Assembly (NCBI GenBank): GCA_021234155.1
Contig: JAJEKV010000042.1
Location: 3,870,995 to 3,934,994 of the forward strand
Direction: 5' to 3'
Length of the DNA: 64,000 bases
From: Isoetes taiwanensis
Taxonomy: Eukaryota > Streptophyta > Lycopodiopsida > Isoetales > Isoetaceae
The notes below the pieces were generated by a model, which worked only from the letters and a program-made list of their open reading frames with translations, was not told the origin of the DNA and searched no databases. This document shows, in pieces, positions 1 to 11,056 of this stretch. A program made the translations under genes and the position numbers. The number at the start of each line of letters is the position of its first letter. The stretch's first letter is position 1.

Positions 1-1110
1 CTTGTCTCCTTTCGCTTTCTCTCTATTAGAGCTCATGTATTTTCATCATTGATATCAAGGAAGCTTATCATTTTCCTCTCATTTATTCTCGCTTTTTTTT
101 CTTTTCTTCTCTTTTTGCAAATCCCGCTGCGTGACATAGTCCCCCTGGACTCTCCCGTTAGATCCACGGGTCCTCACAGAGGGTCGTCTTCCAGAGTTCC
201 CAACCCGCACCCCAAACAACGCGTGGCTGGTTTCGTAAAGTAGAACTTTATTTTTGAGAAACCCGATCTAAACATGTCAGCCGCAGTCTCAGATCTAATC
301 TCATTGTTTCTCAAATATCCATTGCTTCAATATCTATGTTTCTAAAAATATGCGCCTCACTTCCATCTTCTTGAATTATGTAAGGATCTCGCTTTTGGGA
401 TTTTGCCAAGAATATTAATAATTCTCGACCGCTTTCCTTTGATGTTCGGGACCGTAAAAGGTCAGCAGTGTGGAGCTACCCTTGGGCTGATATCACCGTC
501 TCTTGAGGTATTGAATCTGATTTCCATTGTTTCTATCTTCTACATACCATATTTCTCTGTTCATCACTATTCCTTCTGTGGTTGCGTTATCTAAATACCA
601 CTTTCCTTTTTTATTGATACTGTAGGCATTATTGTCCATGTTTGCTAGAGAGTCCCAGCCCTCATCCACTGCTTGCATAATTCCTAATAATATTATCCAG
701 GTCCTAGGAAGTCACGTATTCGGGATTTCTCAAAGAAAGTTATGGCAGTTGCTGGCCCGCATTCTTTCAGACAAGCATTAAAATGATTTAATACTGAAAA
801 GAAGAAATTCCAGCAGTTAGAAAATCAAAACCATGCATCAAAACCATTTTGATTGCAAGATTAGTAGAGGAAAAGGAGAATGTTATTTCGTCAATTATGT
901 TACTTCAATTATGTTTACTTCAATTATGTTTTGGCTCGATGAAGATTAAGACGAAGATTAGAATTATGCATTTGGTTTGATGCTACTATTTACTCGTTTT
1001 CTTATGTATCTTTCCTCAAAAGACAATATTATTTGAGGTGTAAACTTGTCTGTATTCACTATTTATTTAGAAGTAGAGATGTATTACATATGCATTAACT
1101 GCAGGAAAAA
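1..1110. other. Intergenic, nothing recognised
   Basis: AT-rich sequence with only short open frames that show no family features on either strand. No tRNA, repeat array or element end was recognised here. Confidence 0.5.
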
Positions 1111-1119
1111 AGAAAGTTG

Positions 1120-1222
1120 AATTTTGGCGGAATAGGTCGGTAGGTCGGCAAAAAATCCCCACCTAAGTCGGCCTTCTCCCACCTAGGTCGGCAGGTCGGC
1201 TAGGTCGGTGGGTCGGCCCAAC
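1120..1222. repeat. Degenerate GGTCGG short repeat
   Basis: About 100 bases in which TAGGTCGG or close variants recur six to eight times, in places interrupted by CCCACCTA. It is a GC-rich island directly before the AT-rich palindromic array. No coding content is seen. Confidence 0.6.
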
Positions 1223-1242
1223 TATGTTATAGTGTAGATGTG

Positions 1243-1947
1243 GTTTTAGAAAGTTTTAATTTAGGTTCATTTGTTTTGCGGACCTATTTATTCAAACATA
1301 AATTAAAACATAAAGGAATGACTTATTTATTCATTCCTTTATGTTTTAATTTAAAGGAATGAATAAAGGAATGAATAATTTAAGTCATTCCTTTAAATTA
1401 AAGGAATGACTTAAATTATTCATTCCTTTATGTTTTAATTTAAAGGAATGAATAAAGGAATGAATAAAGGAATGAATAATTTAAATCATTCCTTAAGGAA
1501 TGAATAAAGGAATGAATAATTTAAGTCATTCCTTAATTAAAGGAATGACTTAAATTATTCATTCCTTTATTCATTCCTTTAAATTAAAACATAAAGGAAT
1601 GAATAATTTAAGTCATTCCTTTAAATTAAAGGAATGACTTAAATTATTCATTCCTTTATGTTTTAATTTAAAGGAATGAATAAAGGAATGACTTAAATTA
1701 TTCATTCCTTTATGTTTTAATTTAAAGGAATGAATAAAGGAATGAATAATTTAAGTCATTCCTTTAAAGGAATGACTTAAATTATTCATTCCTTTATGTT
1801 TTAACTTAAAGGAATGAATAAAGGAATGAATAATTTAAGTCATTCCTTTAAATTAAAGGAATGACTTAAATTATTCATTCCTTTATTTAAAGGAATGACT
1901 TAAATTATTCATTCCTTTATTCATTCCTTTATTCATTCCTTTACTCA
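1243..1947. repeat. Palindromic tandem array (AAAGGAATGAATAATTTAAG type)
   Basis: Starts with a copy of the roughly 70-base arm-internal segment also seen at 2815-2935 and 3180-3290 (TTTAGGTTCATTTGTTTTGC). It then continues as alternating forward and reverse blocks built from AAAGGAATGA and its complement TCATTCCTTT separated by AATTTAAGT or TTTTAATTTA. Each block is self-complementary, so the array can fold into many small stems. The same unit fills the centre of the palindrome at 2930-3215. Confidence 0.85.
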
Positions 1948-2100
1948 TTCAATTTCAACGAAACAGAAGCATAATCCGACCATGATTGATGTAATCCGAT
2001 TATGAAAAAGTGAACAACAATTAAACAAAGGCATTAATAGGGATGCTTTATTCACTGTTATATAAGCTCAAGATAACAAAAACAAAATTCAAAGCTAACG

Positions 2101-2770
2101 ATGCTTGCTTCCAACTTTTTTCATGTCTTGGGTCATAATGCCGAGTTATGAGATCAATATTGAAGTGGTGGATCAAGATTTTTGCGATTGTAACAACGAA
2201 AGGATTTTTATTCCACAAATTCTTTGTTTTACAAAGCACCAAATCCAGGATTCGTGTGACAAACTCAACAGTTTGATAAGTGAAAATACCATGGTCCGAA
2301 ATAGGCCTACCACTCTTCTAACATGCTATTCTCTCGATGATTTTGGAATAGATCATGATTGCCTATTTGGTGGATGTGTTCTTGTGGATAAAAGGCTGGC
2401 CGAAGTGATTTTCGTTTACAACCGTGATGATTTGGATGATGAGGAAAAATGCTTTATTTGTCAAGAGGAATACGTGCAGGAAGATGAGGATCGAGGTGAT
2501 ATTGTGGGATTCGATGCGTGTGGGCATCACTGCCACGGGAGTTGTTTGTATAACTGGGTTAGATCTGTGGGGGCAGTCCCTTATAATCAATCAGAGGGGA
2601 GAGCTTTGGATTGCTTTGTGTGCTTGCAAGAACAAGATGATGAAGGTCTTGAAGCTGAAATCTTGCAGGATCACACAGTACTCGCGGCGCATATTGGTTG
2701 TCTTATGGAATGGATCGAAGCCAATAGCAGTCACTATAAGTCCGCCATGTGTGGCGCAAAGTGGTATTAA
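2101..2770 (+). pseudogene. RING-H2 protein, left palindrome arm, 5' damaged
   Basis: This is the plus-strand mirror of the minus-strand gene at 3327-4022. From about residue 20 onward the frame is open and matches the other copy almost everywhere. It includes a RING-H2 pattern starting CFIC, followed by CGHHCHGSC and then CFVC, giving Cys and His ligands in RING order. The ATG at 2101 that matches the other copy's start runs into a stop after about 16 codons because about 45 bases present in the right arm are missing. The open frame can only start from non-matching codons. A late Cys kept in the other copy (CAMC) is Ser here (SAMC). Probably a decayed copy, possibly still transcribed. Confidence 0.7.
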
Positions 2771-2929
2771 CTTAGAGATTTGTTTGGTCAAGGGAAAGTT
2801 ATTTGATATTTTAGAAAGTTTTAATTTAGGTTCATTTGTTTTGCGGACCTATTTATTCATTTTGATATTTTAAAAAGTTTTAATTTAGGTTCATTTGTTT
2901 TGCGGACCTATTTATTCAAACATAAATTA

Positions 2930-3215
2930 AAACATAAAGGAATGACTTATTTATTCATTCCTTTATGTTTTAATTTAAAGGAATGAGTAAAGGAATGAAT
3001 AAAGGAATGAGTAAAGGAATGAATATATGAATAATTTAAGTCATTCCTTTATTCATTCCTTTATTCATTCCTTTAAATTAAAACATAAAGGAATGACTTA
3101 AATTATTCATTCCTTTATTCATTCCTTTACTCATTCCTTTAAATTAAAACATAAAGGAATGAATAAATAAGTCATTCCTTTATGTTTTAATTTATGTTTG
3201 AATAAATAGGTCCGT
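2930..3215. repeat. Central palindromic array of the RING palindrome
   Basis: The same AAAGGAATGA / TCATTCCTTT blocks as at 1243-1947, here forming the turn between the two inverted gene arms. The symmetry centre is near 3050. Confidence 0.8.
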
Positions 3216-3326
3216 AAAACTTTCTAAAATATCAAAATGAATAAATAGGTCCGCAAAACAAATGAACCTAAATTAAAACTTTCTAAAATATCAAATAACT
3301 TTCCCTTGACCAAACAAATCTCTAAG

Positions 3327-4022
3327 TTAATACCACTTTGCGCCACACATGGCGCACTTATAGTGACTGCTATTGGCTTCGATCCATTCCATAAGACAAC
3401 CAATATGCGCCGCGAGTACTGTGTGATCCTGCAAGATTTCAGCTTCAAGACCTTCATCATCTTGTTCTTGCAAGCACACAAAGCAATCCAAAGCTCTCCC
3501 CTCCGATTGATTATAAGGGACTGCCCCCACAGATCTAACCCAGTTATACAAACAACTCCCGTGGCAGTGATGCCCACACGCATCGAATCCCACAATATCA
3601 CCTCGATCCTCATCTTCCCACGATTCCTCTTGACAAATAAAGCATTTTTCCTCATCATCCAAATCATCACGGTTGTAAACGAAAATCACTTCGGCCAGCC
3701 TTTTATCCACAAGAACACATCCACCAAATAGGCAATCATGATCTATTCCAAAATCATCGAGAGAATAGCATGTTAGAAGAGTGGTAGGCCTATTTCGGGC
3801 CATGGTATTTTCACTTATCAAACTGTTGAGTTTGTCACACGAATCCTGGATTTGGTGCTTTGTAAAACAAAGAATTTGTGGAATAAAAATCCTTTCGTTG
3901 TTACAATCGCAAAAATCTATATTGATCTCATAACTTTCTAACCAATGGATCAAACTTTCTCTGGATACAAACAAAAGCTCGGCATTATGACCCAAGACAT
4001 GAAAAAAGTTGGAAGCAGGCAT
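3327..4022 (-). CDS. RING-H2 finger protein (probable E3 ubiquitin ligase)
   Basis: A single open frame of 231 residues starting MPASNFFHVL. Around residues 130-190 it carries CFIC, then CGHHCHGSC with a Trp four residues later, then CFVC. This fits RING-H2 (C-x2-C, C-x-H-x2-H-x2-C, C-x2-C) with an unusually long spacer before the last Cys pair. A second small Cys/His group (H..GC...CAMC) lies at the C-terminus. RING-H2 domains usually recruit ubiquitin-conjugating enzymes; the substrate is unknown. The acidic stretch DDLDDEEK precedes the RING. No membrane segment is seen. This is the better preserved arm of the palindrome. It may be a real gene, or cargo of an unrecognised element. Confidence 0.6.
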   Translation of the reverse strand: MPASNFFHVLGHNAELLFVSRESLIHWLESYEINIDFCDCNNERIFIPQILCFTKHQIQDSCDKLNSLISENTMARNRPTTLLTCYSLDDFGIDHDCLFGGCVLVDKRLAEVIFVYNRDDLDDEEKCFICQEESWEDEDRGDIVGFDACGHHCHGSCLYNWVRSVGAVPYNQSEGRALDCFVCLQEQDDEGLEAEILQDHTVLAAHIGCLMEWIEANSSHYKCAMCGAKWY

Positions 4023-4137
4023 CGTTAGCTTTGAATTTTGTTTTTGTTATCTTGAGCTTATATAACAGTGAATAAAGCATCCCTATTAATGCCTTTATTT
4101 AATTGTTGTTCACTTTTTCATAATCGGATTACATCAA

Positions 4138-4356
4138 TCATGGTCGGATTATGCTTCTATTTCGTTGAAATTGAATTTTTGTACCCTGGGCATCATGGTC
4201 GGATTATGCTTCTGTTTCGTTGAAATTGAATTTTTGTACCCTGGGCATCATGGTCGGATTATGCTTCTGTTGTTGAAATTAGATTTTTGTACCCTGGGCA
4301 TCATGGTCGGATTATGCTTCTGTTGTTGAAATTGAATTTTTGTACCCTGGGCAGGT
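4138..4356. repeat. Tandem repeat, about 55-59 bp x 4
   Basis: Four consecutive copies of a unit containing CATGGTCGGATTATGCTTCT and ending TTTTTGTACCCTGGGCA. Copies differ by a few bases and by loss of TTC in the last two. The first copy overlaps the outer edge of the palindrome's right arm, so the array grew from that arm end and has no counterpart at the left arm. Confidence 0.9.
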
Positions 4357-5776
4357 CGTGAGCAGGTTTTTTTAATAGTAGTGGAGGCATTCTGTTTTGG
4401 GTCACTTTAGGAGGACCATGATTCTGTTTTGGCTCTTCTGCATCCACAGGACCGTGCTTCTATTTTGGCTCAGGTAATTTCCATTTTCCATCTCTGCACT
4501 GCAATCATGAAGAGGGATTAGATAGCACAACACCGACTGTTTATCTGAATTTTTCAAAAGACCCATATCGGCACAAAAAGAACTCCGCCAAAATTGTCCT
4601 TTTGAACAAATTCGACCTTCTGCTGCAACTGTCTGTCGAGTTCGGTGAAGTTATATTTTGCCTTCACATCTTATTTTTTCCATCCTGTCAATTGCCTAGT
4701 TTTATTTGAAAAAATAAGGATTCAATATAATGTACATAAAGTAAGGTTTTGAAATTACATAGTTCTTCAAAGGAAATACAGGCTCTGGATATGGGCTTCA
4801 ATTCTAGTAAACCGTAAGCCGAATACCCTCACGTGGTATTCGGCTCGCATCATCTGTCTTTTTTTTCTTGTTAAAAAAACTGGGAGGGGGGTAGTAGCCG
4901 AGTACCCCAGGCTAAACTGCAAGCCGAATACCCCAGGTTAAAGAATTTCCCTATTATCCTTACGAAATACAAAACATTTTAGGTTTCACAATCTTATACA
5001 TTAAGTATGATGTGCTTCAACAAATACTGACACACATGCTAAATTCGATCTTTCACTAGTTTAGTTTTGTCAATTGTAGATGTTTTGGGCACAAGTATGA
5101 CTGTTGCATGTCTAGGCAAATGGAATATCCAGGGTTCAAATCCCTGGACCCTTAACTGTTTGATATGAGTTTCTATTAAGCCTCACAATCAATATAACTT
5201 GCTTGTTTTTTTTAATCTCGATGTAAAAGCTTGCATCAACTTTTCGCCGATTTTGTATACAAGTTATGGCTTTTGCTCTAAAACGTGAATGAGTAAGCAG
5301 ATCATTATCCAAATGTCTAGAGTCTACAATTAGCACCTTATTCTACTATACATTGTATAACGTTGAGATGGAATCTCTAATGGAGTTTCTGCTTCAGCTA
5401 TATTGTACATACCTGTTTCAAGAATTGTCACGCTAGAATTATGTTATAGAAGTACAATTAATGCTCACAATGCATATACACAACGATCTTGCTTGATTTG
5501 CTGGCACCAAGATGTACTAACACATTGGACTAATTTTAAGTTCTACATTCCAATCCCATTCTTTTAAATGAAGCAACAAATTCAAACGAAAAAGCAACGT
5601 AGTAGTATACTCTGGTGGCAAGAAAATTTGGAATAAGCAGTGCATAGTATATAATGCCTATGATATTCAGGGAAGGTTCATCTCACCATATCGGATGAAT
5701 AAGATTCTTGATGTGATGTTAGGTGCATCCTTTTGATTGAGAAAGCCAGGCAACATCTATATATTGATATCCAGTG
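4357..5776. other. Intergenic with short GCCGAATACCCC repeats
   Basis: No coding sequence recognised. Between about 4805 and 4945 the motif AAGCCGAATACCCC or its inverse (GTATTCGGCT) occurs four times, in both orientations, so the segment can pair locally. A tRNA-like T-arm lies near 5125 and is listed separately. Confidence 0.5.
5070..5160 (+). repeat. tRNA-like T-arm / B-box, possible SINE remnant
   Basis: Near 5127-5147 the sequence CAGGGTTCAAATCCCTG has a perfect 5-bp stem and the 7-base loop TTCAAAT expected of a tRNA T-arm, equivalent to a pol III B-box. I could not fold a convincing acceptor, D or anticodon arm around it, so this is a tRNA-derived remnant or chance, not an intact tRNA gene. 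Confidence 0.3.
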
Positions 5777-8700
5777 GTAAAATAACAATAGGTTGCTAAG
5801 TTGATAACATTCAGGCTATGGTTGGATAAGGTTACAACACGGTGGTTGTAAGACAAGTTTTGAGAATGCTTAGATATGGTTATAAAATAAGATTGGCATG
5901 ATAGTCGGATTGAAGCTCATGTGTAAATAGCAGATGTGTGACGTAGAAGGAAATGACATGATTACATCATGATCCTACTTGAGGTCTATAAAGTTGTTGG
6001 CCCTAGGGTTATGGCTAGAATAGTCGGTGATAGTTCTTGGCCTTGGAAAAATTCTTGGAGTATAAGAAAGCACTTAATGGAACAAATTAGTTAGGTTAAG
6101 CATTTATATTTAGAGAATGATATCCACTTAAATTATGGCAGATTGAAGAACTGATTGGCCAAGATTGAACAATGTTATCCATCTTATGGATAATGAAAAA
6201 GAAGATGATGAATAGAAGAATAACATATTTAATCGTGGTAGTAGGTAAATCATGAAGTTGAACGAAAGAGTTGTCAGATAAAGCCCACACATGAGATAAA
6301 GGCAGAGGGGATGGTATAGACATGGGCAAGTGCCATTTTTTAAAAATCTTAGAATGTAATAGAAGAGTTGTAAGCACATCTAGTAATGGTGCTTCCATGT
6401 ATCCTAATTATTTGGCATGCTAGAAGTGATTGTAGATTAATGGAGGGATGGTAATTGCATTTCTTGATTAAGGATATAATCAAAGGATTGAAGTTGTGAA
6501 CGAAATACATGAAGTAAGAGCTTCATTGAAATTTACGGCAATTGGTGCCTAGAAAATCTTGTTGAAAGACTAACCAGTGTGATGGGGTAATATGTATGGA
6601 AGTAGGCTAAATATAGAGGTCAAGTGTATAGCCTAGGATACTTCAAAGTCATTGGATGAACTCGTAGAGGAATTCTCTGTACCATGGGCTATAATTCTTA
6701 TGGGATCCCTTGTATCAACTTAAGTATATTACCTAGCTATTTGGGGACTTGATTATGTATTTTGCTTGTTACTTTTTGGATTTGGCTACCCAAGAAGTCT
6801 TGAGAGATTACATATCTAGTTCGACCTGAGTATCTCTTTGGAATGGTGGTTTTATTTTTCTATGGCACGTACCTTCTTTATAAAAAGTTGCATTAACTGC
6901 ATTACGTTTATTGTATTGAATTGGATATGTATGTTCCTCTTTTCCTTTTGTTGTTATTGATGCATAGAGTATACTCAATGTTATTAATATTTGAGTTAGT
7001 TCTAGACTCGGCGGTATGTTAAGTTAAATGTTAGAAGGGTCGTGCATTAGAGCTATCTAATATGTATCTTTCCTTGAGAGGCATCATCTTGGATTGGAAG
7101 GCTAAGCAATTGTGTTTGACAAGGATGGGCATGTTCTGAGGGATAAAATTGTATTCATTTGGGAGTATGTTGAATTGAGGATTAAGATGTGAAGGTATAA
7201 AGGGAAGAGACCCGGGGAATTAATAAGGCAGACTGCCAGACTATAAAAAAAAAAAATTAGATCAATGGTTGGGTTTGTTCCAAGGAAGATGTCACAAAGG
7301 GAGATACAAACTGGATTTTTCATGAGTGCTTTAAGATGCACCCATGAGGACATGGGTTGAATTTTTGGAGGAGATATTGTAACAGACCTAGCAACCTAGC
7401 ACCAACATTAAGATGTAAGTAACGTTGCCATTATATAAGAGTGCATTTTTAATGGTAAAATAAATGATTATGCGCTAAGAATACATGCATGCAATGTGTC
7501 CATGCATGCAGCGTGTGCATGCATGCAAGGTCATTGCTAGGTTATATAAGCGCAACAATATTATTCTTGATTTCTTGGGAAGGAGTTTTCCATGGGAAAG
7601 AAGCCTTTTTTTGTTGTGGTGGATGCGCTTGCACCAGATTAATCAGAATTGAACCAAGGAGAAGGAGCAAAGTATTTCCAGGTGGGGGTCAAGTCTTACA
7701 CCTGGGGTTCTTGTGATGTCTATGTTTTGGTTGACGTAGTTTGGGAAAACTTAATGAGCTTTGATGATGATTTGTAGATTTAATGGATTGAGGCATGATC
7801 TGAATTGAATTAACATAATCAAAGATAGATTCTTGAATGTAAACGAGAAGGAAAAATAGTGCTTTTAGATTATCATCTGTGGTTTTTATATAATCTTATA
7901 GTATAGATTGATTCTGAATAGCTGAGAAATTGACGAGTTAAACACACATAATTGTATTACGGTTGGATGATGTTATTAAATTATATTAGGTTGTTGGTCC
8001 TTGAAAGTATATCATGTCGGTGATTTAATTGTTCTAGGAGCATGAGATCATACTTACTATTGTCAATGTAGCGTGTTGCTAATGTTTGCATTTAATTAAA
8101 GGAATTATGATTTATCATATCTCTGATTTGGTTGGCTTAGTAAAGTATAATTATGTGTGCATGGATTGTTGTTAAAAACATGTCTTTGGGATGTATCATG
8201 GTGTGGTTAGTTACCCACTAATATGGCATTATGATTTGCTACACAATTTGGTTGACATTGAGAATCCCTTGTTGGAATATGCTATGATATATTTTTATGT
8301 GCTATAATAGTATTGGAATGCTCTGTGATATAATCCTCTGGGGCCGGAATCTAGGTACGATGGTCTAGACTCGCAGTTATTGCACAGTGATATGTGAATA
8401 GTTTATTTGGAACATCGGGCGTTGGTACCTTAGGGTACAACGTCTTGCACAGTTAAGTGGTCCTCCAATAATGGACGTAGCGTGGATGGGTGTGTACACA
8501 CGTGATTTACCTCGCCTCTATGTCATTGGCCTGATCAGCCGAGTTGACCATGCTCAGACCCAGAGGAATATTGGTTGTTGTCTATGTTGCCATGGTTGCT
8601 AAGTTGTTATTATGTTAATTGGGATGTCTTGTATTGAATTGCAATGGTTGTAGTATGTAGTAACTATTCATGGGTAAATTGTGCATTGTGGGACATGCTT

Positions 8701-8841
8701 GTATGGATTACTAACTTGAGTTCCAGGGGCGAGGCTACGGTAAGGTTAATTTGGATGGATGGATTATGTTGTTGATGCTTAGGCATGTCCTAGAACCTCG
8801 ATCCCCACTTAATCCCTGTGACTAACCCCATTGTTGGTGTA
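5777..8841 (+). repeat. Giant inverted repeat, left arm part 1 (end of an older LTR element)
   Basis: This stretch recurs as the reverse complement in 22537-24968, 26161-26270 and 31968-32308, so it is the left arm of a roughly 3.3-kb inverted repeat. Near 7370 the sequence TTTTTGGAGGAGATAT (a polypurine-tract-like string) is followed at 7378 by TGTAACAGACC, the usual look of an LTR start. I read 5777-7377 as the 3' internal part and 7378 onward as the 3' LTR of an old, non-coding LTR retrotransposon. No domain could be read in it. The LTR-like part contains three CATGCATGCA clusters near 7485-7530. Confidence 0.75.
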
Positions 8842-10376
8842 TGTGACGTTCCAGCACAGTATACGCTCCCAGGACGTACATTGTACTGCCACGTCACGCG
8901 TACACGCCACCCCGATTGACGTGTACGCCAACGGATAGCCAGGTAAGTAGCCCTAGGGGGCAACTTGCTAGGAGTGTTCATATATTATTAATGTGCACAT
9001 GTGCACATTAATGAGGGCACACCTTTCCATGTTGGCATATTTTGCCACCTAGCCACTAAAGGCAAGTGGGGCCTTTCCAATTATCCCACATGCCAAATTG
9101 GGTAATTGGAAACCCTAGCCTAAACCCCCATGTCTATTTAGGGTAGGAAAACCCTAGCTTGCTAGTTTTTCGTCCTTAGGGTTTTAGAGCTCGGTTTTGG
9201 CTGCCCCAGAGCCAAAACCGCCTCCCGCACGCCCAAGCCAATTGCGCCATCGGTTTCCCTCGAATTCGATCACCAAAGGATGGTTGAACTCGTGTCGAGG
9301 AGCCACTCAAGGATCAGAGTTTGGTCAATTTAATAGCTTAAACCGCCTTCTAGTCATAGAATCAGTAGGTTTAGACTATTAAATTGCCCATAGTAGTTAT
9401 CTAGATCTTAGATCTTGACACTAACTAAAGAACCTAACTCTATGATTGGATCTAGTTCTTTAGTTCTTCCTCGATATATTTGGATGATGTATTTCTGTGA
9501 ACTCCTTGTATTGGGAAGGGGGTAGAGGCCCCAAAGCTTGTAGTTGATGCTCCTAGAGTAGCCTCTCTAGCACACCGTAGATTCGCCTGTGGCCAAGAGC
9601 CACACCGGGTTGGGGTGAAGGGGCCATCCGGCTAAAAAGGAGGTTCATGTCCCGACTCTTGAACGATCCCCCGGTGTGTAAAGCCTACCGGGATCATTGT
9701 GACTAGGTCTAATGGCTTACCACCGAAAGTGGGTAAGGCATGGGCTCGACACCGTGAAGTGGTGTACACTTTCCAAAGGTTCACCGAATACGGGCAAAGG
9801 GCCCTCTAGTCACCTTGAGTTAGCATGCATCTCCTGAGGGAGTGATCCCTACCCCCCATCGAACTGGGAGGATGAGACCCAGAATAGCCCCTTCGGCTAT
9901 GCATCCCGGGCGGGCTACAATCAGTCCCAACACTTTTCAGCCTACTCGCAAAGTGTGCAATGGAGGGGCGGATGGAGTGGACAACCCTATGCCATGTTCT
10001 TATGCCGCCCAAATCCATTGCCATGAATTCTCGCCTGCAACGAACTCGAGACCCAAGCCGCCACCATCCATTGAGTCCGAGCCTTGGGTAGGATCCCCTA
10101 TGTGATGTGCCGATCTTTGTCTATGCAGATATGAGGGGACCATCCTTCGAGATGGTCACAGATGTTGATGTATGTGCTACCGACATGTATGTTTACGCCC
10201 GCCAGCCTAGGTAGGCCCCGAGGGAGACGGGGTAGAATGACACCTTCACTCTCCCCACCGAGACTCGCACGGGTGCAAAGATATGTGGAGGGCCCCCAGA
10301 CGCATGGAGCTGGTGTGGGGAAGAACTCCTGCTTTGTATACCTGTGAGTGCACCGTGATACGAGTAGGGGACGCCA
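8842..10376 (+). repeat. 5' LTR of the chromovirus
   Basis: A direct repeat of 20400-21942. It starts TGTGACGTTCC and ends near GGGGACGCCA. Large parts, such as 9040-9180 against 20590-20735, match almost base for base. Differences are mainly one-base changes in run length and scattered changes in C/G-rich words. A possible primer-binding site follows at about 10381 (GGTATCGTGAGC, resembling but not matching the initiator-Met site). Confidence 0.9.
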
Positions 10377-10583
10377 CAAAGGGTATCGTGAGCAATGTTC
10401 TTGGAGACCAAGAGCAAAGCACCGACCATGTTCCCAAAGAGTACTAACTTGATAGGATCCTCAAGCCTCTAAAAAGTGGGAAAAATTTTTTCTCACCTTT
10501 GTAGTTATGCTAAGCTAGTAACAATTAAGTGAATTGGAATTTAACAAGATTAAAAAGAACGAGCCAAAATTTTCCAGTGAGGT

Positions 10584-10655
10584 GGTTCATCACACCGCTA
10601 CCTCGTCAAAAAACTAACTTTTTGTTTTGAAGCGAGGCTAAGCTATGAGACATCG
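10584..10655. promoter_or_regulatory. Hairpin repeat 1 (upstream of the H3-like gene)
   Basis: The first of four related units of about 70 bases. Each has a left stem word (here CTACCTCG), a loop rich in A with AAAACTAACTTTTTG or similar, and a right stem word (CGAGGC...ATGAGAC). Units lie in pairs before each of two TATA boxes in this element. Confidence 0.65.
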
Positions 10656-10769
10656 AGCCAAGAACACCAAAACATGATGAATTTGAGATAAATAATGTGG
10701 TAAGGCTAATTCTAAGGTAGGAATTAGTTAGAATAGCATGTTTTAATTACCTAAAAACCCTAGAATGGG

Positions 10770-10838
10770 AGATGAGATCTCGCTACCGGGTCGCAAAACT
10801 AAACATTAGTATTGGAACGAGGCGCAAGCCGTGAGACC
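10770..10838. promoter_or_regulatory. Hairpin repeat 2 (upstream of the H3-like gene)
   Basis: Second unit: GAGATCTCGCTACCGGGTCG on the left and GAACGAGGCGCAAGCCGTGA on the right. The right half GAGGCGCAAG..GTGAGACC is shared with units 3 and 4. Confidence 0.65.
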
Positions 10839-10944
10839 AATGGGTAGAAAAAAAAGTCTGAAATAAGTATAAGTTTTAGATAAATTGGTGCCTTAGCATG
10901 TTAAACAGAAAGCAACTTGAGTTTTGACCTAAAATTCCCCAAGC

Positions 10945-10953
10945 TATAAATAG
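10945..10953 (+). promoter_or_regulatory. TATA box of the H3-like gene
   Basis: TATAAATAG lies 112 bases upstream of the H3-like ATG at 11057, outside the LTR and followed by a pyrimidine-rich leader (CCCTCATTTTTTTTT). The same nine bases occur at 12908 ahead of the next reading frame, so this is probably a real internal promoter and not the LTR promoter. Confidence 0.65.
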
Positions 10954-11056
10954 ATATAGAACCCCTCATTTTTTTTTCGCCCAAGCCCTAGAAATCCGCT
11001 TCCCCCCAATTTAGGCGATCTTTCTACGCTTTTATCCGATTGACGATCCGTAAAAC

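Larger units (their letters stand above)
1948..4170. repeat. 2.2-kb inverted repeat (palindrome) containing two RING genes
   Basis: The left arm (1948 to about 3050) and right arm (about 3060 to 4170) are reverse complements over almost their full length, from CAACGAAACAGAAGCATAAT at the outer left end to its complement near 4150. The centre is the short palindromic array near 3000-3130. Arm differences are few: a loss of about 45 bases in the left arm near 2145, a few base changes, and small indels near 2470. A transcript crossing the centre would be a long self-complementary RNA. Confidence 0.9.

Noticed and set aside
1243-1947. CRISPR-like array
   Set aside because: The units are self-complementary and directly adjoining without unique spacers, and the genome is a plant.
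5070-5160. An intact tRNA gene
   Set aside because: Only the T-arm folds; acceptor, D and anticodon arms do not.
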